Origin: Carpediemonas membranifera
Taxonomy: Eukaryota > Fornicata
NCBI GenBank assembly: GCA_019828565.1
Contig: JAHDYR010000038.1
Coordinates: forward strand, 1-64,000
Length of the DNA: 64,000 bases
Direction: 5' to 3'
Of this stretch, positions 26,952 through 39,100 are shown in pieces. The translations under genes and the position numbers were made by a program. The first letter of the stretch is position 1. Each line of letters opens with the position of its first letter. The notes beneath the pieces were generated by a model that saw only the letters and a list, made by a program, of their open reading frames with translations, had not been told where the DNA came from and searched no databases.

Positions 26952-29900
26952 ATGAACATCTGGCAAAATTTCTGGAAAACCAGCTCGATGCCAGAGAGGC
27001 TAGCGATAAAGCAGAACCGTGCTTTTGAGCATGCCTGTGATACATTATGGAAGATAATAAGTTCGGAAGCGATCCAGCCCCTCTCCGGGACTCCTCTTCC
27101 AAGAGAGAACGTAATCACTGCCCTTGAGCGCATAACCAAGGCTATTTGGCCCGCCAAGACAGCGATAGAATGCAAGGAGATTGCTATTTCCGCATGGACA
27201 GACCACATGTCCGCTCCCATCCGCAAGTCCGGTTCAGCAATCATGGTACGAGAGCACTTCATCGAGTTCGTCCTCGACATGTGCGGACTGTGGCTCCCCG
27301 ACAAGCCAGTGGAGCATTACATCAAGTTCATGAAGGGTCTCTCCCAGTCTGTGGCGGTTGTAACCATCAACGGCACGCCCTTTACACCTCAGGACTTCCA
27401 GGCTCAGCAGGCCGATGGCGCGGAGGTCATCCCGTTTGAGTTCATCAAGACACTGCAGAACTATTGGGAGGGCAAGGAGGCGGACGTCACATTCGCCCTG
27501 TCCGAGGATCCAGCGCACTTCGATGTTGTCAAGAATCAGCTGACGCCGCCACCCCAGACAATGCCAGGCCCGCCGACCGGGACCAGGGTCACGCCAGAGC
27601 CCATGGAGTTCAACGATATGGCATCGATGCCGACCCAGTGTTCCGGGGTGGATCACGATGCGGAGCTGCGGCGTGTGGTCTCCACCGACCTCAGCGACGC
27701 CCCCGTCACGGCGGTCATCATCGCACCGTACTTCTCTGCCACAGTTCAGAGGGCGGGTGAGGTGTTGGCCGGTCAGCTTGGCAGGCCGCTGCTGACCCCC
27801 GACATTGTCGCGGCGAAGCTCATTGCCTGGTTCCCTGCAGAGACCCACCCCAAGATCGCCGAGTCCGGCACTCTCTTCCGTAAGGAGGTTGAGGACGAGG
27901 AGGAGCCCGAGCCCGAGGAGGAGCAAGAGGAGCAAGAGGACGAACCCGCCGAGCCCGTCGGCCCCTGGGACTTCGCCCGCACAGACGCCCCGGCCCCGGA
28001 CCTCATCCAGCTGCGGACCATCCTGGATGAGTACGTCGAGCGGCGGGGCGGGGAGAGGGGTGCCCTGTCGGCGGCGGCACACATCTCCGCCCCGGACTTC
28101 TCCCACATGCTGACCGTCTTCACGGCGATTGCCCAGGCGGTCCGGGTGGCGGATGGATTTACGGCGCCGCTGTCAGAGACAGGCGTAGTGCTGTGTGGCA
28201 TGCCATACTCGATGCCGAACGCCCCCGCACCAGGGTTTGTCGGGCGTGTGAGCGACATCATGGACCTCCGGCCGGCCGCGGTTTTGTCATTCATGCCCGA
28301 AACGACGGCTGCGGTGTACACCCGCGACTACCAGGGCGCGCTACGGCCCGCGACGGGGGCCCTGCATCCTGATACAGCCGCCGTGACCGCGGCGTACAAG
28401 GACCTCGTCGACGCTGTCAAGGATGCGTGGCAGTGCCCCATCGTGAAGGTGCCGATGCTGGCAGAACCCGAGGCTGCGGCTGCCATGGCGGTGCGTGCGA
28501 TGCCCTTCGAAGTACAGGTCGGGCTGAGGTGGGCCCGGCGAGCGACACCTGCCGCCACACTGGATCCCAGCGAGGACGGCGAGGAAGGAGATGAGGCCCC
28601 AACTCCCGCCAGCTGGGATGACCAGGTGCGTGCCCTCGTCGCCCCCCCGCTGCCCCCGCGCCCCACTGACGAGGCTGATGACGATGCCGAGGAGGAGGAG
28701 GCTGATCCCATCGAGGGCCTCGATATCGGCGAGCTGGAGCCGCCTGCCCGACCAACTCTGGCCACATGGCCGACTGGCGGTCTGTCGGGTTGGCTTGAGC
28801 CGACGACACTCAGCGAGATCGGGCCATTGTGCCCCGTGGCAACCGTTCGGGACGGACACGCGGTGTGCGGGTCGCCTCAGTTCGCGGTTCTGTCACTCGG
28901 CCGGTTATGGCTGTGCGCTGGTGCCGACGAGCGGGAGGCCTTTGTCTCCAGCCCGAAAGATACGATCCGGGCCGCCCTCCAGTGGGCCTCGAAGCCTGAC
29001 GCCATCACCGGCCCTGTCCTCGTGCTTGTGCCGGACGATCCGCACTTTAGGGTGACCATGGCGACTGTGCTGGAGTCGACTGCCCTTGACATGCATGTCG
29101 AGCCCGTGTGGCCGGGGTCGGTCGAGGAGGCGACCTTAGCGCTTTGCAGCGAGAGTCCCGCCTTCGTTATGACAACGGAGCCGATGCTCCGCGCCGTTGT
29201 CGACCTCATCGACCCCAAGCCGGAGCCTCAGCCGGACGATGCGGCCGAGAGCAAGGAGGACGAGGAGGCCATTGAGCCGGAGATGCAGCCAGAAGACGAG
29301 CCCGAGCAGGACCAGCCTGAGACCGAGGCTGAAGAGATCGCCGAAGCAGACCAGGACGCAGCCGACGAGGGGGAGGAGAAGCCGGAAGAAGAGGCTGAAC
29401 CTGAAGCCGAGCCCGAGCCTCAGAGACATCTGCAGGTTCAACGTGTCGTTTTGCTCAATGGCGAACTTGCGAACAAGCGCATGCCTGTCGCGCCCAAGCC
29501 GGACCCGGACGACGGCGACGAGGCTGAGGAGGAAGACGAAGAGGCGGAGCCCACTGTGGCCCCCAGGTTCTCCGTGTCCGGGGAGACGCGGGCACTGCTG
29601 CGGGCCCGATGCCCCCAGGCGCCGCACGTCAGCCTGCCCCTCGGCCTGATGTGGTGCGAGGACTGGGCCGCGATCGCCCAGAAAGCGCTGGACGAGACTG
29701 CTGACAACGACGCCGAGGCCGCGTTTGAGAAACGAAAGGCCGAGTTGGAAGCCAGGGTAGCCGAGCAGCAACAAGCGATCTCTGCCCTCGAGGCCGAGAC
29801 CAAGGAGCTTGCCTCCGAGAAGGAAGGCATGCTTCACCCTCCCGAACCAGAGCCCGCCGGGGAGGGTGACGATGAGGCGGCTGAAGGGCAAGAGGACTCC

Positions 29901-32900
29901 GCTGATGCCGACAAGTCCGGGGGGCCAGAGGATGTGTCTGCTGAAGCCGATAACCCCGAGCCCACGGAGCCCCAGCCGGTCGAGCTGACCGAGGAGCAGC
30001 AGACGAGGGTAGCCGAGATCGACGCACGTGTCGCTGCCATTGACGAAGAGCTCCCAGTGGTCAAGGCTGCGCTGGAGGAGGTCTCAGCTGCCCTCTCTGG
30101 CTTGACCGCGGCCCAGTTCAGGCAGCCGCCCTACACTCTGGTGACGGACGACAGCCGCACCACGGTCCCACTCGACACGGTGCATGCCGCCGTCCGCAAG
30201 GCCCTATCCTGGTGGGTTGCTCCCACAGTGGAGCCGGTGGTTGCCCCGCCCGGGGTCTGCGGCGTGTTCGACCCCATCCACCTCGAGGCCAACCGGCTCA
30301 TCCGGGGTCACGCCGACTGCCACTGTCTTTACCGGGGACGCAGCTACTACTTCTCTTCAGAACCCCATCGCGCGGCCTTCAGACTTGACCCGGACCGCTT
30401 TATGTCGCCAGCCGTCCCGCGGTCAGTGGTTGTGCACGTTGCCGATAACGACCGCGCCATCCCATTCCTCAAGGACACCCTGCTGCACCGTGTCGACGTG
30501 TTCGGCCTGGGCGACGACGACACTGTCTTCACCGCTCTGGCGGCCGTGGAGCAGTCACCGGTGCATGCCCAGCTCGTGCTCACGCCGGGCCTCGTGCGCC
30601 GGACGGTGGAAGGGATGGAGGAAGCCCGCCTGGAGAAGGAGAGGGCCGAGCGGAAGGCCGCGAAGGAGGCCGCCCGGGCTGCCCGCGAGGAGGCGGGTGA
30701 GGAGGACGAAGAAGAAGAAGAAGAAGACGAGGAAGAGGAGCCGGAGGAGTACGAGACAGTATTCGAGCGTCACCAGCCCGCCCTCGCTGACGCCATTCGA
30801 GAGACTCTGGGCCGCTGCGGCGCACATGTGATTGTGACACACCAGGCGCCTGAACCCGACGAAGATACGGACATGGCAACGTCGATGCTGGACTTCATCC
30901 GATATGTCTGCATCGCCCAGTGCGCTTCGGTGATCGCCCACACGTACGTGCCGCCCAGTGACCCTGACGAGGACGAGGACGAGGACGAGGACCGCGTCAT
31001 GCCGACGGACCCCGAGGCAACTAGGGCAGCAGTGGCCGCACAGACCCTTGATTCCCGCCGCACGAGACTCGAACCGGCATACATTTGCACGCCAGACGAC
31101 GCAGCCACGCTTGAACACGCCATTGCAGTCGGTTCGGTCGCACTGACCCGGTTTGGGATGGTGTGCCCCGCTACATTCCGCCAGGATGGATCCACCACCG
31201 CGCCCTGCAGGCTGCCCTCCCAGCCCGACGGACCTGGCCCCACGGCACTCGAGCTGTCAGGCCCCTCGCGGGCCGCTGTGGTCCACCGCAGCCTGGCAAT
31301 GTTCCCCACGCCGGAGAATACGGCCCGGGTTGCCGCAGACCCAGTGGCATTCGCAGGCCGCATGCCCAATGCCCTGACGACGCCCTCGCTGTGCTTTGAA
31401 GGCCGCCCCATGTTTGCTCCCGCTTCCATCGACGGACTCGTACCCCAGAACCTCGGCCGCACTGCCCTGTGCATCACAGGCCCCCCGCAGTCCGGCAAGA
31501 CTACCACGGCGAAGTCGCTGGCGGAGTCGGCCGGTCTCGTCTACGTGGCCCTCGCTGACATAATCCGGGACTTCATGGACATGCCCGACGACAACGCCCT
31601 TGCAGCCATCATCAAGACGACGCTATTGGACGGCCAGGCGCTGTCCGATGATCTCGTGGCAGACGTCGCCTCCTGGGCGATTGCCCGGGCCGGTGACTGT
31701 GTGCTTGACGGATTCCCGGCCACACCCGCACAGCTTGAGGCGCTGCGGGCCCGGGGTCTCTCCCTGCCCGTGTATTACTTGGAGCACACGCTGCCCTTCT
31801 TGGAGTCTAGCGCCACGGCCGATGCGCAACCGCACCACGTGCTGCCGCTTCCACCCCTGCCCCGCGCCCAGGAAGAGGAGGAGGACGAGGAAGAGGAGGC
31901 CGAGGAGGAGGACGAGGAAGAGGAGGCCGAGGAGGATGAGGATGCGCCCAAGCCCCGTATCCACGTCGAAGACACCACCGTCACTGGCGCCAATCCGGCC
32001 GCAGGGCTGGTTGGCATGGACGGCGTGATATCAATCGCCCAGCAGGACTCCCCATGGATGGCCGCCGACACAATCAGAGCCACACTGCGCCAGACCAACA
32101 GGGCACGCGTGGCCCACCTCATGGCCGAAGCGGACCGGCCGACCCCCTTCACCGGGACCCCTGAGGAACTGCGGGCCATGGCAGCGCCATCGATGCCGTA
32201 CTGCGCGGTCCACCTCTCTGGACGATGGCGTCTGGATGCCGACGACGGCATCAGCCTTGGATCAAGGATATCCGATCTGGCATGCGGTCGCTATGTCACT
32301 GAGGAGCCTGACCAGGACGCCATCCGCCTTGTTGACCTCGGTATGGATCCCGCCAGGGCCATAGTTTTCCGCGGCAAGGCGTATGCGGTGAGTGGGACAC
32401 CGGCCGTGCGGGCCTTCATGGTCCGCCCGACCCTGTTCACAGACGCCCCCGAGGTCGTGAACCGGACGTCTGAGGCTGCGTCACTTGATGCGATAGACGA
32501 CACGCCTCAGGCTGTCAAGCGCGCTGCCGACTCAGCCGAGGTGTCTCTTGGCGGTCTTTGCCCCGTAACCCTCAACCCGGTCAGCGCCGCCCGCTTTGTT
32601 CTGGGCCGCCCTGATGCGGTGGCTGAGTACGCTGGATCGAAGTTTATGTTCGTGTCCGACCTGGCTCGCCACACCTTCATGCGGTCGCCCTGGCGCTTCG
32701 TCAACCTACCTCTCCCGAACCCACTACCAAATCCCGCCATGCCCCACACTGTCCAGGGCCTCACTGACCGCGGCTATCTCGAGGCTGAGTTCGCGGAGTT
32801 GCTAACAGAGGCTCTGGCTCAGTTGGGCGAATTCCAACCTGTTTCTGTCGGATCTGTGTCGGCCGAGTCGATGGCACACCTCTTCCTGGGCCTATGGGTC

Positions 32901-33098
32901 AAGGCGCACAACCCAAATTCCACCAATACTGAGCAGGCTGAGTGGCAGGCCCGCCTGGATGTTGTTACAGCGTGTGGCGGTGCGACGTATGCTGCACAGA
33001 AGGGCGAAAGTGGGCCTTACATGCTGCGACTCGAGGAGGATGTCCGACGGGTGTGGGGCGAGACGGACCGGCTTCTGCGACTCCCTCAATGTGAATAA
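26952..33098 (+). CDS. Large acidic protein with adenylate-kinase and YHS-like domains
   Basis: 2048 residues from the ATG at 26952; a later ATG (26988-27000 region) is possible. A nucleotide-kinase P-loop, GPPQSGKTTTAKSL (about 1509), is followed by a lid/NMP-like segment including DGFPATPAQLEAL, as in adenylate kinases. Several CxV/CxVF segments resemble YHS domains (for example GVCGVFDPIHL with YRGRSYYFSSEPHRAAF, about 1100, and LCPVTLN, about 1865). Long Glu/Asp tracts separate the parts. The architecture recalls ciliary adenylate-kinase proteins (AK9, FAP42 or CPC1 of the central pair), where local ATP/ADP balance is maintained along the axoneme. That placement is inference. The stop TAA lies inside AATAAA. 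It is divergent from B55 and convergent with the giant coiled-coil gene, 67 bases away. Confidence 0.75.
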   Translation: MNIWQNFWKTSSMPERLAIKQNRAFEHACDTLWKIISSEAIQPLSGTPLPRENVITALERITKAIWPAKTAIECKEIAISAWTDHMSAPIRKSGSAIMVREHFIEFVLDMCGLWLPDKPVEHYIKFMKGLSQSVAVVTINGTPFTPQDFQAQQADGAEVIPFEFIKTLQNYWEGKEADVTFALSEDPAHFDVVKNQLTPPPQTMPGPPTGTRVTPEPMEFNDMASMPTQCSGVDHDAELRRVVSTDLSDAPVTAVIIAPYFSATVQRAGEVLAGQLGRPLLTPDIVAAKLIAWFPAETHPKIAESGTLFRKEVEDEEEPEPEEEQEEQEDEPAEPVGPWDFARTDAPAPDLIQLRTILDEYVERRGGERGALSAAAHISAPDFSHMLTVFTAIAQAVRVADGFTAPLSETGVVLCGMPYSMPNAPAPGFVGRVSDIMDLRPAAVLSFMPETTAAVYTRDYQGALRPATGALHPDTAAVTAAYKDLVDAVKDAWQCPIVKVPMLAEPEAAAAMAVRAMPFEVQVGLRWARRATPAATLDPSEDGEEGDEAPTPASWDDQVRALVAPPLPPRPTDEADDDAEEEEADPIEGLDIGELEPPARPTLATWPTGGLSGWLEPTTLSEIGPLCPVATVRDGHAVCGSPQFAVLSLGRLWLCAGADEREAFVSSPKDTIRAALQWASKPDAITGPVLVLVPDDPHFRVTMATVLESTALDMHVEPVWPGSVEEATLALCSESPAFVMTTEPMLRAVVDLIDPKPEPQPDDAAESKEDEEAIEPEMQPEDEPEQDQPETEAEEIAEADQDAADEGEEKPEEEAEPEAEPEPQRHLQVQRVVLLNGELANKRMPVAPKPDPDDGDEAEEEDEEAEPTVAPRFSVSGETRALLRARCPQAPHVSLPLGLMWCEDWAAIAQKALDETADNDAEAAFEKRKAELEARVAEQQQAISALEAETKELASEKEGMLHPPEPEPAGEGDDEAAEGQEDSADADKSGGPEDVSAEADNPEPTEPQPVELTEEQQTRVAEIDARVAAIDEELPVVKAALEEVSAALSGLTAAQFRQPPYTLVTDDSRTTVPLDTVHAAVRKALSWWVAPTVEPVVAPPGVCGVFDPIHLEANRLIRGHADCHCLYRGRSYYFSSEPHRAAFRLDPDRFMSPAVPRSVVVHVADNDRAIPFLKDTLLHRVDVFGLGDDDTVFTALAAVEQSPVHAQLVLTPGLVRRTVEGMEEARLEKERAERKAAKEAARAAREEAGEEDEEEEEEDEEEEPEEYETVFERHQPALADAIRETLGRCGAHVIVTHQAPEPDEDTDMATSMLDFIRYVCIAQCASVIAHTYVPPSDPDEDEDEDEDRVMPTDPEATRAAVAAQTLDSRRTRLEPAYICTPDDAATLEHAIAVGSVALTRFGMVCPATFRQDGSTTAPCRLPSQPDGPGPTALELSGPSRAAVVHRSLAMFPTPENTARVAADPVAFAGRMPNALTTPSLCFEGRPMFAPASIDGLVPQNLGRTALCITGPPQSGKTTTAKSLAESAGLVYVALADIIRDFMDMPDDNALAAIIKTTLLDGQALSDDLVADVASWAIARAGDCVLDGFPATPAQLEALRARGLSLPVYYLEHTLPFLESSATADAQPHHVLPLPPLPRAQEEEEDEEEEAEEEDEEEEAEEDEDAPKPRIHVEDTTVTGANPAAGLVGMDGVISIAQQDSPWMAADTIRATLRQTNRARVAHLMAEADRPTPFTGTPEELRAMAAPSMPYCAVHLSGRWRLDADDGISLGSRISDLACGRYVTEEPDQDAIRLVDLGMDPARAIVFRGKAYAVSGTPAVRAFMVRPTLFTDAPEVVNRTSEAASLDAIDDTPQAVKRAADSAEVSLGGLCPVTLNPVSAARFVLGRPDAVAEYAGSKFMFVSDLARHTFMRSPWRFVNLPLPNPLPNPAMPHTVQGLTDRGYLEAEFAELLTEALAQLGEFQPVSVGSVSAESMAHLFLGLWVKAHNPNSTNTEQAEWQARLDVVTACGGATYAAQKGESGPYMLRLEEDVRRVWGETDRLLRLPQCE

Positions 33099-33165
33099 AG
33101 CAACAAATAATGGTATTAATATGAATAATTTACGTGTTACTTCGCTAATAAAATAAATGGAGGAA

Positions 33166-36100
33166 TCACGAGCTAAAGTTGAAGTCGCCGCTGCGGCTTC
33201 GTTTGAGCACAGATTCCATTCCTGTGTGGTCGTGGGGGAAGGGGGAGCTGACATGCTTGGGATCAAGCTTAGCAAGTGCCGTGTCGCGGTGACGCAGCTT
33301 CCGCTCGAGCACCTCGACCCGTTTCATCAGGTAATCAGTGTTGTCCGTCGAACCGCCAGCCCTTAGGCGCTTAACCTCACGCTCGGCAGCCACCTTCGCG
33401 CGAACATTGTCTGCATGATCTCGGTAGCTTAATACAACCACGTCAATAGCATCCCCGTCCGCAACACCACGAGCGCGCTCCTGTTGGCGGATTGTCTCAA
33501 CCTGCACAACCAACGACCTCAGCCACTTCTTTTGCCGCAACTGGGCATCCAACGCTCGGATCTGGGACGATGCGGCGGCTACATGACTGGCCGCATGTCC
33601 GCTGTGCTGGGCAGAGATCAGGGCCATGTTCTCATCCCTCAGCTGGGCGATCGTCGTCACGAGCTCCTCGCGGCCACTGGCCAGGAGCTCTTCGAGCTCC
33701 TCGACGTGGCTTGCCTGCCGTTCAACAATGCGCTCGAGCTCCTTGACCCTCTCTGTCTCAGCGGCGAGGTCCTTGGCCCGGGTCGCCTCGAGTTCAGTCA
33801 CGGCATTGAGCCTAGCTGTGAGGTCAGCGATGACCTCAGCACTCTCCTCGCCCTGGCGTTGATTAATCAAGCTCACAGCTTGAAGGTCTGCTGATATGGC
33901 CTCGAGATCGGCTACCTTCTGCACGACTTCGTTCTTGCGCGCCTCGAGCTCGCTCTTGAGGCCCTCGACCTCGCGGCGCAGGGCGTTGCGCTCCTGGTCG
34001 ACAAGCTCAGCGTCGTCCTCGCGCTGCAGGATCGTCTGCTCCAGGTCGAAGGTGCGGTCTTGGAACTGGCGCTTCAACTCGCGGACCTCTTCCTGAAGCT
34101 GCTTGCGTTCTTCCTCGAACTCGGCAGCCTTCGCGGCGGCAGTCTCCTGCATCCGGATGATCTGCGACTTGAGGTCGGCGATCTCACGCGTCTTCTCGGG
34201 CAGGGTCTTGCTCTCGAGGTTCTTGGCCTTGCCGCGCAGAGCCTCCATCTCGGTGACCTGCTCAGCGAGCGTCTCAGCGCGGGAGCTGACAGCCTCGCGC
34301 TGCTCTTCTGCTTCGCGCAGGCGGCGCTTCGTGTCGTCGATCTCGTCGCGGAGGTGCGCGATCACGTTCTCGTGCTCGGCCTGCTGCTGCTCGATGTTGG
34401 CCTGGGCGACGTGGAGGCTCGCCAGGAGGTCCGCGCTCTTCTCGCGCGTAGTCTCGTTCGCGGCGGCCTGGCGCTTGACCTCAGCCTGGCTCGCCTCGAG
34501 ATCGGCGACCTTCTGCACGACTTCGTTCTTGCGCGCCTCGAGCTCGCTCTTGAGGCCCTCGACCTCGCGGCGCAGGGCGTTGCGCTCCTGTGCGACAAGC
34601 TCAGCGTCGCCATCACGCTGCAGGATCGTCTGCTCCAGGTCGAAGGTGCGGTCTTGGAACTGGCACTTTAACTCGCGGACCTCTTCCTGAAGCTGCTTGC
34701 GTTCTTCCTCGAACTCGGCAGCCTTCGCGGCGGCAGTCTCCTGCATCCGGATGATCTGCGACTTGAGGTCGGCGATCTCACGCGTCTTCTCGGGCAGGGT
34801 CTTGCTCTCGAGGTTCTTGGCCTTGCCGCGCAGAGCCTCCATCTCGGTGACCTGCTCAGCGAGCGTCTCAGCGCGGGAGCTGACAGCCTCGCGCTGCTCT
34901 TCTGCTTCGCGCAGGCGGCGCTTCGTGTCGTCGATCTCGTCGCGGAGGTGCGCGATCACGTTCTCGTGCTCGGCCTGCTGCTGCTCGATGTTGGCCTGGG
35001 CGACGTGGAGGCTCGCCAGGAGGTCCGCGTTCTTCTCGCGCGTAGTCTCGTTCGCGGCGGCCTGGCGCTTGACCTCAGCCTGGCTCGCCTCGAGATCGGC
35101 GACCTTCTGCACGACTTCGTTCTTGCGCGCCTCGAGCTCGCTCTTGAGGCCCTCGACCTCGCGGCGCAGGGCGTTGCGCTCCTGGTCGACAAGCTCAGCG
35201 TCGTCCTCGCGCTGCAGGATCGTCTGCTCCAGGTCGAAGGTGCGGTCTTGGAACTGGCGCTTCAACTCGCGGACCTCTTCCTGAAGCTGCTTGCGTTCTT
35301 CCTCGAACTCGGCAGCCTTCGCGGCGGCAGTCTCCTGCATCCGGATGATCTGCGACTTGAGGTCGGCGATCTCACGCGTCTTCTCGGGCAGGGTCTTGCT
35401 CTCGAGGTTCTTGGCCTTGCCGCGCAGAGCCTCCATCTCGGTGACCTGCTCAGCGAGCGTCTCAGCGCGGGAGCTGACGGCCTCGCGCTGCTCTTCTGCT
35501 TCGCGCAGGCGGCGCTTCGTGTCGTCGATCTCGTCGCGGAGGTGCGCGATCACGTCCTCGTGCTCGGCCTGCTGCTGCTCGATGTTGGCCTGGGCGACGT
35601 GGAGGCTCGCCAGGAGGTCCGCGTTCTTCTCGCGCGTAGTCTCGTTCGCGGCGGCCTGGCGCTTGACCTCAGCCTGGCTCGCCTCGAGATCGGCGACCTT
35701 CTGCACGACTTCGTTCTTGCGCGCCTCGAGCTCGCTCTTGAGGCCCTCGACCTCGCGGCGCAGGGCGTTGCGCTCCTGGTCGACAAGCTCAGCGTCGTCC
35801 TCGCGCTGCAGGATCGTCTGCTCCAGGTCGAAGGTGCGGTCTTGGAACTGGCGCTTCAACTCGCGGACCTCTTCCTGAAGCTGCTTGCGTTCTTCCTCGA
35901 ACTCGGCAGCCTTCGCGGCGGCAGTCTCCTGCATCCGGATGATCTGCGACTTGAGGTCGGCGATCTCACGCGTCTTCTCGGGCAGGGTCTTGCTCTCGAG
36001 GTTCTTGGCCTTGCCGCGCAGAGCCTCCATCTCGGTGACCTGCTCAGCGAGCGTCTCAGCGCGGGAGCTGACAGCCTCGCGCTGCTCTTCTGCTTCGCGC

Positions 36101-39100
36101 AGGCGGCGCTTCGTGTCGTCGATCTCGTCGCGGAGGTGCGCGATCACGTCCTCGTGCTCGGCCTGCTGCTGCTCGATGTTGGCCTGGGCGACGTGGAGGC
36201 TCGCCAGGAGGTCCGCGTTCTTCTCGCGCGTAGTCTCGTTCGCGGCGGCCTGGCGCTTGACCTCAGCCTGGCTCGCCTCGAGATCGGCGACCTTCTGCAC
36301 GACTTCGTTCTTGCGCGCCTCGAGCTCGCTCTTGAGGCCCTCGACCTCGCGGCGCAGGGCGTTGCGCTCCTGGTCGACAAGCTCAGCGTCGTCCTCGCGC
36401 TGCAGGATCGTCTGCTCCAGGTCGAAGGTGCGGTCTTGGAACTGGCGCTTCAACTCGCGGACCTCTTCCTGAAGCTGCTTGCGTTCTTCCTCGAACTCGG
36501 CAGCCTTCGCGGCGGCAGTCTCCTGCATCCGGATGATCTGCGACTTGAGGTCGGCGATCTCACGCGTCTTCTCGGGCAGGGTCTTGCTCTCGAGGTTCTT
36601 GGCCTTGCCGCGCAGAGCCTCCATCTCGGTGACCTGCTCAGCGAGCGTCTCAGCGCGGGAGCTGACGGCCTCGCGCTGCTCTTCTGCTTCGCGCAGGCGG
36701 CGCTTCGTGTCGTCGATCTCGTCGCGGAGGTGCGCGATCACGTCCTCGTGCTCGGCCTGCTGCTGCTCGATGTTGGCCTGGGCGACGTGGAGGCTCGCCA
36801 GGAGGTCCGCGTTCTTCTCGCGCGTAGTCTCGTTCGCGGCGGCCTGGCGCTTGACCTCAGCCTGGCTCGCCTCGAGATCGGCGACCTTCTGCACGACTTC
36901 GTTCTTGCGCGCCTCGAGCTCGCTCTTGAGGCCCTCGACCTCGCGGCGCAGGGCGTTGCGCTCCTGGTCGACAAGCTCAGCGTCGTCCTCGCGCTGCAGG
37001 ATCGTCTGCTCCAGGTCGAAGGTGCGGTCTTGGAACTGGCGCTTCAACTCGCGGACCTCTTCCTGAAGCTGCTTGCGTTCTTCCTCGAACTCGGCAGCCT
37101 TCGCGGCGGCAGTCTCCTGCATCCGGATGATCTGCGACTTGAGGTCGGCGATCTCACGCGTCTTCTCGGGCAGGGTCTTGCTCTCGAGGTTCTTGGCCTT
37201 GCCGCGCAGAGCCTCCATCTCGGTGACCTGCTCAGCGAGCGTCTCAGCGCGGGAGCTGACAGCCTCGCGCTGCTCTTCTGCTTCGCGCAGGCGGCGCTTC
37301 GTGTCGTCGATCTCGTCGCGGAGGTGCGCGATCACGTTCTCGTGCTCGGCCTGCTGCTGCTCGATGTTGGCCTGGGCGACGTGGAGGCTCGCCAGGAGGT
37401 CCGCGTTCTTCTCGCGCGTAGTCTCGTTCGCGGCGGCCTGGCGCTTGACCTCAGCCTGGCTCGCCTCGAGATCGGCGACCTTCTGCACGACTTCGTTCTT
37501 GCGCGCCTCGAGCTCGCCCTTGAGGCCCTCGACCTCGCGGCGCAGGGCGTTGCGCTCCTGGTCGACAAGCTCAGCGTCGTCCTCGCGCTGCAGGATCGTC
37601 TGCTCCAGGTCGAAGGTGCAGTCTTGGAACTGGCGCTTCAACTCGCGGACCTCTTCCTGAAGCTGCTTGCGTTCTTCCTCGAACTCGGCAGCCTTCGCGG
37701 CGGCAGTCTCCTGCATCCGGATGATCTGCGACTTGAGGTCGGCGATCTCACGCGTCTTCTCGGGCAGGGTCTTGCTCTCGAGGTTCTTGGCCTTGCCGCG
37801 CAGAGCCTCCATCTCGGTGACCTGCTCAGCGAGCGTCTCAGCGCGGGAGCTGACGGCCTCGCGCTGCTCTTCTGCTTCGCGCAGGCGGCGCTTCGTGTCG
37901 TCGATCTCGTCGCGGAGGTGCGCGATCACGTCCTCGTGCTCGGCCTGCTGCTGCTCGATGTTGGCCTGGGCGACGTGGAGGCTCGCCAGGAGGTCCGCGT
38001 TCTTCTCGCGCGTAGTCTCGTTCGCGGCGGCCTGGCGCTTGACCTCAGCCTGGCTCGCCTCGAGATCGGCGACCTTCTGCACGACTTCGTTCTTGCGCGC
38101 CTCGAGCTCGCTCTTGAGGCCCTCGACCTCGCGGCGCAGGGCGTTGCGCTCCTGGTCGACAAGCTCAGCGTCGTCCTCGCGCTGCAGGATCGTCTGCTCC
38201 AGGTCGAAGGTGCGGTCTTGGAACTGGCGCTTCAACTCGCGGACCTCTTCCTGAAGCTGCTTGCGTTCTTCCTCGAACTCGGCAGCCTTCGCGGCGGCAG
38301 TCTCCTGCATCCGGATGATCTGCGACTTGAGGTCGGCGATCTCACGCGTCTTCTCGGGCAGGGTCTTGCTCTCGAGGTTCTTGGCCTTGCCGCGCAGAGC
38401 CTCCATCTCGGTGACCTGCTCAGCGAGCGTCTCAGCGCGGGAGCTGACAGCCTCGCGCTGCTCTTCTGCTTCGCGCAGGCGGCGCTTCGTGTCGTCGATC
38501 TCGTCGCGGAGGTGCGCGATCACGTCCTCGTGCTCGGCCTGCTGCTGCTCGATGTTGGCCTGGGCGACGTGGAGGCTCGCCAGGAGGTCCGCGTTCTTCT
38601 CGCGCGTAGTCTCGTTCGCGGCGGCCTGGCGCTTGACCTCAGCCTGGCTCGCCTCGAGATCGGCGACCTTCTGCACGACTTCGTTCTTGCGCGCCTCGAG
38701 CTCGCTCTTGAGGCCCTCGACCTCGCGGCGCAGGGCGTTGCGCTCCTGGTCGACAAGCTCAGCGTCGTCCTCGCGCTGCAGGATCGTCTGCTCCAGGTCG
38801 AAGGTGCAGTCTTGGAACTGGCGCTTCAACTCGCGGACCTCTTCCTGAAGCTGCTTGCGTTCTTCCTCGAACTCGGCAGCCTTCGCGGCGGCAGTCTCCT
38901 GCATCCGGATGATCTGCGACTTGAGGTCGGCGATCTCACGCGTCTTCTCGGGCAGGGTCTTGCTCTCGAGGTTCTTGGCCTTGCCGCGCAGAGCCTCCAT
39001 CTCGGTGACCTGCTCAGCGAGCGTCTCAGCGCGGGAGCTGACAGCCTCGCGCTGCTCTTCTGCTTCGCGCAGGCGGCGCTTCGTGTCGTCGATCTCGTCG

